A stretch of 14,941 nt of DNA from JACPPO01 sp965262505 (GTDB lineage: Bacteria > Acidobacteriota > Vicinamibacteria > Vicinamibacterales > UBA2999), in NCBI GenBank assembly GCA_965262505.1, contig CBDHFM010000001.1, positions 1 to 14,941 of the forward strand, read 5' to 3'. Positions 1 through 6,903 of the stretch are shown piece after piece. A program made the position numbers and the translations under genes. The first letter of the stretch is position 1; every line of letters begins with the position of its first letter. The notes under the pieces were generated by a model. The model had not been told where the DNA came from and ran no database searches. It saw only the letters and a list, made by a program, of their open reading frames with translations.

Positions 1-438
1 ACCGGCATCCCGGGCAGTGGGTGCCGTTCTGGCAGCAGGCTTGCGAGGAAGGGCGGCCGCACGCGTGCGGCTACCTGGCCGCGAAGCAGTCCGGCCTCTG
101 CAACAGCGGTTCGGGCTGGGCATGCAACGAGGCGGGCGTGCTGCAGGCTGCCGTCGGCGGGGCTGGCGCGGTTGGAGACGATCGTGAGCGTGCCGGCCAG
201 GTCGAGGCGTTGTTCGCGTTCCAGCGCGGGTGCGAGCTCGGCTTCGAGTCGGCGTGCGGGGAACTACCGGGCGGTGCTCGACGGAGGTGGCGCGTTCGAG
301 CGGGCGCCGCCGACCGTCGACGATTATCCGATAGTGCTCCGGGGCAGTAAGGGGGAAATCGCCGACCGGGACCCTGCGGCGCTGTACGCCCGGGCGTGTC
401 GGCAAGGATGGCTGGACGCTTGCGAGTCCGTTAGGTGA
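1..438 (+). pseudogene. 3' part of a Sel1-like, cysteine-spaced repeat protein, frameshifted
   Basis: The reading frame is open from the left edge (frame of position 3), so the start lies outside the window. It encodes repeats with the spacing typical of Sel1/TPR-like solenoids: ACEEGRPHACGYL, then GSGWACNEAGVL, then FQRGCELGFESACGEL. At the GGGG run at 258-261 the repeat pattern leaves this frame and continues in frame 1 as NYRAVLDGGG..., ending with ARACRQGWLDACESVR and a TGA at 436-438. Dropping one G from the run joins the halves into a single sensible protein. This may be a genuine frameshift or a homopolymer sequencing error. Sel1-like repeats usually mediate protein-protein contact; no enzymatic domain is visible in the part present. 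The family call rests on the Ala-Cys/Gly spacing only. Confidence 0.5.
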
Positions 439-491
439 TGACCACTCGGTGTGTACTCATCCTGGGATTCCCTTTCTGGAGCATCCCGCCC

Positions 492-544
492 CGGTGGTGT
501 TAGTCCACAACCACCGTGCCCCGCTTCTTCGGCCGCTGAAGAAG
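492..544. terminator. Two hairpins between convergent genes, possible terminators
   Basis: Two perfect 7-bp stems lie between the convergent ends of the Sel1-like gene (438) and the TIR gene (572). The first is CGGTGGT (492-498) with ACCACCG (510-516), loop 11 nt. The second is CTTCTTC (524-530) with GAAGAAG (538-544), loop 7 nt. Neither is followed by a clear T-tract on either strand, so intrinsic termination is only a suggestion from position. Nothing else is recognisable in 439-571. Confidence 0.25.
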
Positions 545-571
545 TGTCAGATTACATCGAAACTACTGCAC

Positions 572-685
572 CTAAAATGGAATATCGTCGTCCTCTTCGC
601 TCTTCTCTGCAGTTGCGTAGGTAAGGTTGTTAAACTCATCTATCTTTTGATCTATGCGCTCATTCGCCCCCTTGTAGCGCTTAGT
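572..685 (-). pseudogene. C-terminal fragment of a TIR-domain gene with an SSB-like acidic tip
   Basis: Read on the minus strand from 685, this encodes TKRYKGANERIDQKIDEF and on to a terminal EEDDDIPF, stop TAG at 574-572. The first two codons (ACT AAG) are the 6-bp target duplication of the IS1634-family element at 686-4740. They are in the same frame as the ACT AAG codons at 4746-4741 on its other side. The piece is therefore the displaced C-terminus of the TIR gene whose N-terminal part lies at 4741-5457, not a separate gene. The last six residues, DDDIPF, are identical to the C-terminal tip of E. coli SSB, which in SSB binds partner proteins such as exonuclease I, RecG, PriA and RecO. Whether the tip has that role in a TIR protein is inference. 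Confidence 0.8.
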
Positions 686-697
686 CGGAAGTTTCAG
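680..697 (+). repeat. Left target duplication and terminal repeat of outer IS1634-family element
   Basis: CTTAGT (680-685) is the target duplication. CGGAAGTTTCAG (686-697) is the terminal inverted repeat and matches 4740-4729 perfectly on the other strand. Confidence 0.85.
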
Positions 698-731
698 AGC
701 GAATCGCGCGGAAGTCATTCTCATTGAGTCA

Positions 732-750
732 GTTAGCCCAAGTTTACCAA
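732..750 (+). repeat. Left target duplication and terminal repeat of nested IS
   Basis: GTTAGC (732-737) is the 6-bp duplication. CCAAGTTTACCAA (738-750) is the terminal repeat and matches 2818-2806 on the other strand at 11 of 13 positions. Confidence 0.7.
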
Positions 751-2818
751 CCACAAAACTAAACCAATTTAGAATCAGTGGTTTACGCCGACAGAAATGC
801 TCGAGTGGCACTACAAACGCGTACGAACCGGGGAAATTGGTCGGTCAGACGAGCGTCTTGCGGACGCCGCCGGGATGTGGGTCGACGCCGAGCGCGTCGT
901 AGATGGCCCGCTGATCGGGTTCGGCTTGGGTTGCCGTGCGCACATGCAGCGTGCGTCCGTCGGGACGGCGGAAGGTGGCGGTGACGCGCTGCTGGCCTTC
1001 GAGGACGCGGCGTAGCGTGGTCCACCTGGCGTGTTCGCGGCGCGCGCGCAGCCGAGTGCGGATGACCTGCACGAGCTGGTAGGCGATGACGGTGATGAAC
1101 AGGTGGCCGTCGGCCCGCGCCGGCTTGCGGTGGTAGATCGGGCGCAGGCCGAGCTCGGATTTGAGCGAGCGGAATACCGCCTCGACGTCGGTGAGCGTGG
1201 TGTAGGTACGCCACAAGGCGTCTTCGTTCCAGTCGGTCTCGCTGCTGCGCAGGCAGTAGACGCCCGGATGGGTAACCATCGAGCCGTCCTGGGGGCGGCG
1301 GGTCCAGTTGACGGCGACGGCCTGGTCGCCGGCCTCGTTGGCGGTAACGGTGATCTGGTAGTGCGAGGCGACGCGGGAATGCTTGGCTTTCAGCCGTCCG
1401 ATGCGTTGCCAGACCTGGTCGAGGCGCTTGTGCGCGCGGGGACGCGACAGCCCGTCGTTGAGCTTCGTCAGGGCGGTCTCGAAGCGGGCGGCGAAACGCT
1501 CGACGATGCCCCGCTCCTTGTTGGCCCGCTCCTCGGAGTAGCAGTACAGGCGCACTTCGTCGGGGTCGGTCGAGACCACCTTGTGCATGTGCACGGTCTG
1601 GTCCGACTGCGTCTGGAGCGACACGGCGGCATCGGCATCGAAGCGGCGGTGGCGTTCGCGGCTGACCACCAGATAGCGGTAGCCGTTGTCGCGCAACCAA
1701 GTCACACAGGCGTCGGTGGCGACACCGCGGTCCATCACCACCAGGGCGCCGACCGGCGCCTCCAGTGCTTCGAGCATCCCGGCCAGCGTCCGGTGTTCCC
1801 GGACGTTGCCGGCGAAGACTTTCGAGCGGCGCACGAAGCCGCTGGCATCGAGCATCAGGCCCAGGGTCAGCAGCGGGCAGTCGCTGCGCTTCTCTTTCGA
1901 GTGCCCGCGTTGCGCCTGCGGCTGGTCGCTCGCCTCGCCCTCGAAGTAGGTGTTGGTCAGGTCGTAGAGCGTCACCGTCGGCTGCAGGTCGAACAGCCCC
2001 ATCGCGCGGTCGAACAGATGCGCCTCGATCGCCTCGCGATGCTTCACCAGCACGTCCGAGGCGCGGTAGAGCTGCATCGCACCGACGGTCTCGAAGTCGA
2101 CGCCGAGCAACTCCCCGAGACCGCTGCGCTCCTGCAGCCAGCGGTGCGTCGCGCGCTCCGAGGCGGGCGCGGCCAGACGCCCGACGATGGCGCCGGTGGC
2201 CGCGCTGCGCAGGGCGCCGTTGACGCCCAACCGGGTCAGCAACGCCGGCAGGTCCAGTTGCTCGAGCGCCCACAGGCCGACCTGCTCCACGCCGACGCTG
2301 CGGGGGCGGACCAGCCGCAACGAGTCGACATCGACCGGCTGCACATCGGTCAGTCCGGCGGTCGGCGCGGCCGCGCCGCGGGCGATCAACTGCGCCGCGA
2401 TCCGTTGCGCTTCCTCCTCCACGGCAGGCGGACAATCGGCCACCAGCGGCGCCTGACCGCTCAACGCATCGTTGATGCGGGCGCACAGCAGCGGCCAGTC
2501 CGCCTGGGGAATATCGAAGTGGCGACCGAGGTTGAGGAGGGTGCGCTGGCGCACGCTGCTGCCGAGGCGTTCGGCGTGCACGAGGCGATGAGAGAAGTAG
2601 GGCTTTCCGTCCTCAGTCCGCCGGGTTTGGGTGCGCCGAATGAACATGGCGCCCACCATAGCGGACGCACCCTGTCCCAGGCAACTATTATTATCCGATT
2701 ATGGCACTACCTTCGTCTCTGGCGAAACCCGATCCTTTATAATCAACAAGTTACAGGCCTCGCACTCCCCGAAAACCGCCCAAATCCGCAAAACGACCGC
2801 TAATCTTGGTAAAGATGG
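738..2818 (-). mobile_element. Nested IS1634-family insertion sequence
   Basis: The ends are imperfect 13-bp inverted repeats of the form CCAnnTTTACCAA (738-750 and complement of 2806-2818). A 6-bp direct repeat, GTTAGC, flanks the element (732-737 and 2819-2824). Size 2,081 bp. It carries one full-length transposase on the minus strand, with 107 bp of non-coding sequence after the stop and 171 bp, relatively AT-rich, before the start. It is inserted between the transposase stop codon and left end of another IS1634-family element. Its ends differ from those of the host element, so the two are different members of the family. Confidence 0.75.
845..2647 (-). CDS. IS1634-family transposase (nested IS)
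   Basis: A 600-residue DDE transposase of the IS4-like superfamily, catalysing cut-and-paste movement of its own IS. The start is taken at the ATG at 2647 (MFIRRTQTRR), which matches the usual family N-terminus; an in-frame ATG 12 bases upstream (2659) is the alternative. The catalytic triad can be placed at D229 (TLYDLTNTYFEG), D306 (VVMDRGVATDA) and E489 (TDVEAVFRSLKSELGLRP). The last is in the YREK-like context followed by PIYHRK, typical of this family. Length is normal, with no stop or frameshift, so the enzyme is probably functional. It is only distantly similar to the other IS1634-family transposase at 2850-4580. Several long open frames on the opposite strand here are GC-driven shadows. 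Confidence 0.9.
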   Translation of the reverse strand: MFIRRTQTRRTEDGKPYFSHRLVHAERLGSSVRQRTLLNLGRHFDIPQADWPLLCARINDALSGQAPLVADCPPAVEEEAQRIAAQLIARGAAAPTAGLTDVQPVDVDSLRLVRPRSVGVEQVGLWALEQLDLPALLTRLGVNGALRSAATGAIVGRLAAPASERATHRWLQERSGLGELLGVDFETVGAMQLYRASDVLVKHREAIEAHLFDRAMGLFDLQPTVTLYDLTNTYFEGEASDQPQAQRGHSKEKRSDCPLLTLGLMLDASGFVRRSKVFAGNVREHRTLAGMLEALEAPVGALVVMDRGVATDACVTWLRDNGYRYLVVSRERHRRFDADAAVSLQTQSDQTVHMHKVVSTDPDEVRLYCYSEERANKERGIVERFAARFETALTKLNDGLSRPRAHKRLDQVWQRIGRLKAKHSRVASHYQITVTANEAGDQAVAVNWTRRPQDGSMVTHPGVYCLRSSETDWNEDALWRTYTTLTDVEAVFRSLKSELGLRPIYHRKPARADGHLFITVIAYQLVQVIRTRLRARREHARWTTLRRVLEGQQRVTATFRRPDGRTLHVRTATQAEPDQRAIYDALGVDPHPGGVRKTLV

Positions 2819-2824
2819 GTTAGC
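2806..2824 (-). repeat. Right terminal repeat and target duplication of nested IS
   Basis: The complement of CCATCTTTACCAA occupies 2806-2818 and the second copy of GTTAGC is at 2819-2824. Together with 732-750 this defines the nested element. Confidence 0.7.
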
Positions 2825-2849
2825 GATTCCGTCGGGGTGTCGGTGGTGG

Positions 2850-4580
2850 CTACACTCGGGTCGTTACCCCCAGTAGCTCGAAGCAGCGCTGCTGCAGCGG
2901 TGTGGGGTCCGTCTGCAACTGAAAGGTGACGCCGCTTTCGGCGACCTGCATCGTGTTCGCCGTCAGCGTTCCCAGGTCGGTGAGCAGCGTCCGGAAGCTG
3001 TGCACCGGCAAGTCGTCGTCGGTCCGATTGCAGCCCGCCTTGGCCAGGGCCGCCGGTGAGCGGCGAGCGGCGGCGACCACCGAAGGACGCTGCTGCTCGG
3101 CCGCCGCCGGGTCGTGGTCGTCGAACGGCAGCGGCGCCAGCGCGTGGCGCATGTGCCACTCGACGTAGTAGGCCAGCATGCACAGCAGGACATGCGCCCG
3201 CACCCGGTCCGCCCGCCGGTGGTGGATCGGCCGCACCTTCAGGTCCACCGACTTCAGGCTCCGAAACGCCCGCTCCACCTTCGACAGGTCCTTGTAGGCC
3301 CGCACCGTCTGCGCTGCATCGAACTGCTCCGGCTCGACGTTGGAGCGGACGATGGACAGCCCGTCGAGCTGCTCCTCGGCCGCGATCTTGTCTTCGTCCC
3401 GGCGATAAGTGAACGTGTCGTCGGTGATCGTGGTGACGAAATGCTTGGCCATCTTGTGCCGGTTGATCACCTTCCCGACGCGCATACCGATTTCGGCTGC
3501 TCCGCGTAGCAGCCGGTTCTGGCGCGTTGTCGCTGCCGCGATGGGCGCCAGGTCCTTCTCGGTTGCCGCCAGCAGTTCCTGCCGCTTGCGCTGCCGCTCG
3601 GCGGCCAGCAACGGATTGCGGCACACGACCAGCCGCTCGCCGGGGAACAGCTCGCTGGTGACCTCGGCCAGGTCCCGCTCGTCGAACAGCGACGGCGTCA
3701 CCGTGCCGGCGGCCAGCAGTTTCCGAATCGTCGGCGCCCGCAGCGTGGTGATCCAGCGCAGCCCGTCGACGCCCGCCAGGTCCTCGCGGATCCGCGCTGC
3801 GGTCAGCATGCCGCGGTCGCCCACCAGCACCACCCGCTGCAAGCCAAAGCGGGTGCGGAGCTTGTCCACCTGGCAGGCCACCGTCTTCGGGTCGCTCGTC
3901 GAGCCCTCGAAGACCTCCACCGCGACCGGACAGCCCGCGGCCGTGCACAACAGGCCGAAGACGATCTGCAAGGTTCCCTGCTTGCCGTCGCGGCTGTGCC
4001 CGCGCTGCGCCAACGGGCAGTGGGTCCCCTCCAGGTAGCTGGAGGTCAAGTCATAGAGCACCAGGGTGTGTTCCTGCAGCAGGTGCTGCTTGGCCAGGCG
4101 TTGCTCGATGGCCGCCTGCCGCTCCACCAGCCAGTCCATCGCCGCATACAGTTCGTGCTGATCGACGTCGCCGAGCCCAAGCGTCTCGCCCAGGGTGGAG
4201 ACGGCGCTCTCGGGGGCCAGGCCGCGCGCGGTGGCCAGCTTCGACTGCGCGTCGATGACGCGGGCGACGATCAGGGCGAGGACGAGGTCGCGGAGGCGAC
4301 CGGCGTTACGGGCGATCAGCGTGTGCAGTCCGATCCGCTTGAGGGTGCCGAGCACCGCGGCGATGTGGCCGTGGGGCAGGCTGCGCACGCAGGTGAAGGC
4401 GTCTTCGGGGTTGACGAGTCGCTCACCGCGGAGGACGCGGCGCAGCGTTTCGATGGCGGCGGTCGGCAGCTTGGAGAGGTTGGCGAGGGTGCGCTTCTTG
4501 ACGTGGCCGCCGGCGCGGTAGGACTCGCGCAGGAGGACGGCTGGGGGGGAGGAGCGATTGGGCACGCTCTCGATATACAT
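2850..4580 (-). CDS. IS1634-family transposase (outer IS)
   Basis: A 576-residue DDE transposase. The ATG at 4580 gives MYIESVPNRSSPPAVLLRES, the conserved IS1634-type N-terminus; a GTG two codons upstream (4586) is possible but less likely. The proposed triad is D177 (VLYDLTSSYLEG), D255 (VLVGDRGML) and E436 (DLSKVERAFRSLKS), followed by VRPIHHRRADRVRAHV as in the family. The frame is intact. A perfect TATAAT on the minus strand (4594-4589) lies only 8 bases before the ATG. The gene lies within inverted repeats at 686 and 4740 and is still linked to both ends, although the left end is now about 2.1 kb further away because of the nested IS. Confidence 0.9.
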   Translation of the reverse strand: MYIESVPNRSSPPAVLLRESYRAGGHVKKRTLANLSKLPTAAIETLRRVLRGERLVNPEDAFTCVRSLPHGHIAAVLGTLKRIGLHTLIARNAGRLRDLVLALIVARVIDAQSKLATARGLAPESAVSTLGETLGLGDVDQHELYAAMDWLVERQAAIEQRLAKQHLLQEHTLVLYDLTSSYLEGTHCPLAQRGHSRDGKQGTLQIVFGLLCTAAGCPVAVEVFEGSTSDPKTVACQVDKLRTRFGLQRVVLVGDRGMLTAARIREDLAGVDGLRWITTLRAPTIRKLLAAGTVTPSLFDERDLAEVTSELFPGERLVVCRNPLLAAERQRKRQELLAATEKDLAPIAAATTRQNRLLRGAAEIGMRVGKVINRHKMAKHFVTTITDDTFTYRRDEDKIAAEEQLDGLSIVRSNVEPEQFDAAQTVRAYKDLSKVERAFRSLKSVDLKVRPIHHRRADRVRAHVLLCMLAYYVEWHMRHALAPLPFDDHDPAAAEQQRPSVVAAARRSPAALAKAGCNRTDDDLPVHSFRTLLTDLGTLTANTMQVAESGVTFQLQTDPTPLQQRCFELLGVTTRV

Positions 4581-4588
4581 GGTCACTA

Positions 4589-4594
4589 ATTATA
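4589..4594 (-). promoter_or_regulatory. Possible -10 box of outer IS transposase
   Basis: A perfect TATAAT on the minus strand in an AT-rich stretch (4581-4716), 8 bases upstream of the transposase ATG. No good -35 is seen at the expected spacing. If used, the transcript would be nearly leaderless. Confidence 0.25.
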
Positions 4595-4728
4595 CCGCAG
4601 TAACTCAATACATAAAAAGAAAACAACGCGCATTACGCGCCTATTACATGGCTACATATCGCCGTATACACCAAGCCGAAAAGCTCCAAAAAGCCTTTAG
4701 ACACTATGGTTTAGGGCTAAATCGCCCG

Positions 4729-4746
4729 CTGAAACTTCCGCTTAGT
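4729..4746 (-). repeat. Right terminal repeat and target duplication of outer IS1634-family element
   Basis: CTGAAACTTCCG at 4729-4740 is the exact complement of the left end. CTTAGT at 4741-4746 repeats 680-685. Confidence 0.85.
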
Positions 4747-5457
4747 GATGTGTGTTATCGCCGCCTTCATCCTTTGCATGTAATCTAGAGTATCCTGATG
4801 GCTTCCTTCCTTTGCCGACTCCTGCTCATGCAATGCGATGAAGTGGCGAAGAAGATCTTCAATCGCGGCGGAGGCTATACCCGAGCGTGCCGGGGCTCGT
4901 GACGCAACTCTGCTTAGCTGCAGAATTTCCACCAGCAATTCCCTGTCTGACCGAACCGGCTCGTCTGGCTCCCCTGCCGTCGCCAAGATCTGATTAATCT
5001 TCTCTTCAAGGTCTGGCCACCACTTTTCAAATACCGTATCAAGCGTCTTCTGGGGCAGTTTGCTTTCACCGATTCGTCCGTTAATGACACCGAGCAGTCG
5101 GTGTATATCTCCCTTCTCAAAATTCGTCGTTTGGAACTGCTTCAGTGGACCTGTAAGATCGGTGTTGGTGATTCAGAATAAGACTGGACAGACATGAGAC
5201 TTTTCCAAGCTCTTTGATAGAGCGCCAGCTTCAAAAAGAAGCCAATCACTATGAATATTGTCCCGGGTGACGCAGAGGATGCCGACCTGCGATTCTGAGA
5301 GTTCTTTCGCGATATCGGTCGACCAAAGCGTTCCTTTCTCGATGTCTGATGGAGTGAAATATGGCGTAACGAGTTGGAGGACGCCCGGAAGCCAGTCTCG
5401 AAGAGCCTCACCAAGCCTCTTACTGGGCTGGCCTGACCAACTGATGAACACCTTCAT
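4741..5457 (-). pseudogene. TIR-domain protein, N-terminal and middle part; nonsense codon and IS-split
   Basis: The ATG at 5457 is preceded by GGAG at a good distance and opens MKVFISWSGQPSKRLGEALR, a classic bacterial TIR start. The TIR domain covers about residues 1-150. It includes W72LLFEAGAL with E76 in the position of the NAD-cleaving glutamate, and the run SKSLEKSHVCPVLF. Codon 95 is TGA (5175-5173). After it the same frame continues with perfectly TIR-like sequence (ITNTDLTGPLKQFQTTNFEK ... FEKWWPDLEEKINQIL), so a single GGA-to-TGA change is the simplest cause. Residues ~165-239 form a helical extension. The gene is then cut at codon 239 by the IS at 686-4740; its last 35 residues lie at 679-572. 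Intact TIR proteins of this kind usually deplete NAD+ in anti-phage defence. Base composition is lower in GC than the flanks, suggesting acquisition. Confidence 0.88.
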
Positions 5458-5510
5458 GCCTGCGTCTCCAAATGCGAAGGTCTATTCTGTGCGGTAGAAT
5501 CCAATGTCTA

Positions 5511-5539
5511 AACTATCTCAAAGGCGTGAATGTTGTCAA
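5511..5539 (-). promoter_or_regulatory. Possible sigma70-type promoter of the TIR gene
   Basis: On the minus strand a perfect TTGACA (5539-5534) is followed after 17-18 bases by a poor -10 (ATAGTT or TAGTTT, 5516-5510), about 55 bases before the TIR ATG. The -35 lies at the truncated end of the neighbouring IS3-family remnant. Confidence 0.35.
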
Positions 5540-5751
5540 GATCGTCACGCAACAGGCTCGTGAACGCATCGCTGGTGAAACTGCACATCCTGATCCGTGT
5601 TGAAGATCTCCGGCCTTCGGATAGGCGCGCTGGTTCGAGCACGTCTCGGCAGAACTGTTCGTCCAGCGTGACCGACAGCTCCCAGGCCAGGACGTACCTG
5701 CCTGCGCCAGTCCAGGATCGGCATCAAATGGACGAATCCCGAGCGAAGTCG
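5530..5751 (-). pseudogene. IS3-family transposase (orfB), C-terminal fragment
   Basis: Read on the minus strand in more than one frame, this gives RSGFVHLMPILDWRR, then YVLAWELSVTLDEQF, then RPEIFNTDQDVQF and TSDAFTSLL. That is the middle of an IS3-family integrase-type transposase, with NTDQ holding the second catalytic Asp. Frame changes near 5690 and 5605 show it is dead. The region expected to hold the catalytic Glu is missing, cut off at about 5530. It continues from the fragment at 8567-8938; the two were one sequence before the element at 5752-8566 inserted. Confidence 0.75.
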
Positions 5752-5774
5752 GGGTGTGGCTCTTCTTCGTCGAC
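5743..5774 (+). repeat. Left target duplication and terminal repeat of the DruA-like/ISKra4 element
   Basis: GCGAAGTCG (5743-5751) is a 9-bp target duplication. The next 23 bases (5752-5774, beginning GGGTGTGGCTC and ending CGTCGAC) are the terminal repeat, perfectly inverted at 8544-8566. Confidence 0.93.
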
Positions 5775-5991
5775 CGTTTTTTCGCCTGTTCATAGGCATT
5801 TTCGCTCGCGGACGGTTCCTTTTCTGTTCATTTTGCGCGGGGACAGAGCTCCGGACAGCGCCCACCCGCCTCTTTCGGGCAGCCAGCCCGTCCTAATCAC
5901 GGCGCCTGGCCGCTTCGGTCGGTCCCCTCCGGCCCGCCCCCTGCGGCGTCCCACTGGACATTCGCGCGGCGCTTTGGTACGGTGTCGTGGG

Positions 5992-6900
5992 ATGGCAGAA
6001 ACCCCTGCGATGGCCGTGGCGACGACGAGGTTCTCGGGACGTGTGTTCAGCGTGCAGGAGGTGACGCTGATCCGCGAGATTGTGCGGGACTGTTCGGGCC
6101 TGAGCCGGATGGAGCTGGCGCGCACCGTGTGCGAGCTGTTGCGGTGGCGGCGGCCGAACGGGAGGCTGAAGGCCCGGGAGTGCCGGGAGTTCCTCGAGCG
6201 GCTCGACGCGGGTGGTGCGCTGGTGCTACCGGATAAGCGGCAGGGCCGCGCGGTCGGTTCGGTCACCCGCGTTCCCCGGACGGCGGCGGGGGAGCCGGGG
6301 TGCCCGCTGCTCGGCAGCGTGCGCGATGTCGAGCCGCTGGAGGTCGAGCTGGTGCGTGAGCCCGCCCAACGTCTGCTGTTCCGGGAGCTGGTGGGACGCT
6401 ACCACTACCTCGGGCACACGGTCCCGTTCGGCGCCCACCTGCGCTACCTGGTGTTTGCGTCGCGGCCTCAGCGGGCGGTGGTCGGCTGCCTGCAGTTCTC
6501 CAGTCCGGCGTGGCGTATGGCGGTCCGGGACCGCTGGGTCGGCTGGGACGATCGGACTCGGGCGCGCAATCTGCAGCATGTGGTCAACAACAGCCGCTTC
6601 CTGTTGCTGCCGTGGGTCGGGGTGAAGAACCTGGCCAGCGCCGTGCTGGCGCGCGGCCTCTCGCAGTTGGCGGTGGACTGGCCGCGCCACTACCGCCTGG
6701 AGCCCTGGCTGGTGGAGACGCTGGTGGACCCTGGCCGCCACCACGGGGGTTGCTACCGCGCCGCCAATTGGGTCGCGTTGGGCTCGACCAGCGGTCGAGG
6801 TCGAATGGACCGGCACGGCCGCCGTGGTGGCGAGGCGCCCAAGACGGTCCTGGTCTATCCTGTGGTTCGGAATGCGCAGCAGCGGTTGCGGGAGCGTTGA
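5992..6900 (+). CDS. DruA-like DUF4338 protein inside an insertion sequence
   Basis: 302 residues, with the hallmark motifs of the DUF4338 family, known from DruA of the Druantia anti-phage system. These are YHYLGH (137-142), then GAHLRYLVF, RDRWVGWDD, NLQHVVNNSRFLLLPWV, KNLASAVL, the DWPRHYRLEPWLVETLVDP block (E242), CYRAANWVALGSTSGRGR and a C-terminal KTVLVYPV. The ATG at 5992 is chosen because similarity starts soon after; the frame is open further upstream, and ATG 6010 is the alternative. Residues 1-110 contain a helical, Arg-rich N-terminus. The stop is 3 bases before the transposase ATG, and the GGGAG for that gene lies within this gene's end, so the two are co-translated. No DruB-E genes are nearby. 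A role as a transposition partner, or as a defence gene borne by the IS, is inference. Confidence 0.88.
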   Translation: MAETPAMAVATTRFSGRVFSVQEVTLIREIVRDCSGLSRMELARTVCELLRWRRPNGRLKARECREFLERLDAGGALVLPDKRQGRAVGSVTRVPRTAAGEPGCPLLGSVRDVEPLEVELVREPAQRLLFRELVGRYHYLGHTVPFGAHLRYLVFASRPQRAVVGCLQFSSPAWRMAVRDRWVGWDDRTRARNLQHVVNNSRFLLLPWVGVKNLASAVLARGLSQLAVDWPRHYRLEPWLVETLVDPGRHHGGCYRAANWVALGSTSGRGRMDRHGRRGGEAPKTVLVYPVVRNAQQRLRER

Positions 6901-6903
6901 GCG

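Larger units (their letters stand above)
686..4740 (-). mobile_element. Outer IS1634-family insertion sequence, interrupted by a nested IS
   Basis: The element is bounded by perfect 12-bp inverted repeats (CGGAAGTTTCAG at 686-697 and its complement at 4729-4740). A perfect 6-bp direct repeat, CTTAGT, flanks it at 680-685 and 4741-4746. Subtracting the nested IS (738-2818) and one copy of that IS's duplication leaves about 1,968 bp, a normal size for an IS1634-family element. It carries one transposase gene (2850-4580, minus). It sits inside a TIR-domain gene: removing the element and one CTTAGT rejoins that gene in frame. The nested IS lies 52 bp from the left end, downstream of this element's transposase stop codon, so the transposase is unharmed. 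Confidence 0.85.

Noticed and set aside
572..811. A separate short gene for a single-stranded DNA-binding protein, suggested by the DDDIPF end
   Set aside because: Its upstream half is sequence of the outer IS (to 686) and the nested IS. The coding part below 685 is in frame with the TIR gene across the target duplication, and no SSB OB-fold sequence is present.
732..2824. A longer, 19-bp imperfect inverted repeat (732-750 with 2806-2824) as the ends of the nested IS
   Set aside because: GTTAGC occurs as a direct repeat at both outer edges, which fits a 6-bp target duplication. The partial inverted match of that hexamer is coincidental, so the ends are placed at 738 and 2818.
2798..2825. Palindrome CGCTAA...TTAGCG as a regulatory hairpin
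   Set aside because: It spans the border of the nested IS, with one arm inside the element and the other in the target duplication, so it arose by chance at insertion.
5173..5175. Selenocysteine or programmed readthrough at the TIR TGA
   Set aside because: No plausible selenocysteine position in a TIR domain, and homologous proteins are expected to have Gly here. With the gene also split by an IS, a plain nonsense mutation is simpler.
5992..6900. A complete Druantia defence system
   Set aside because: Only the DruA-like gene is present, and it lies within the ends of an IS. No DruB-E or large DruE-type helicase is next to it, and the helicase at 9449 belongs to the restriction operon.
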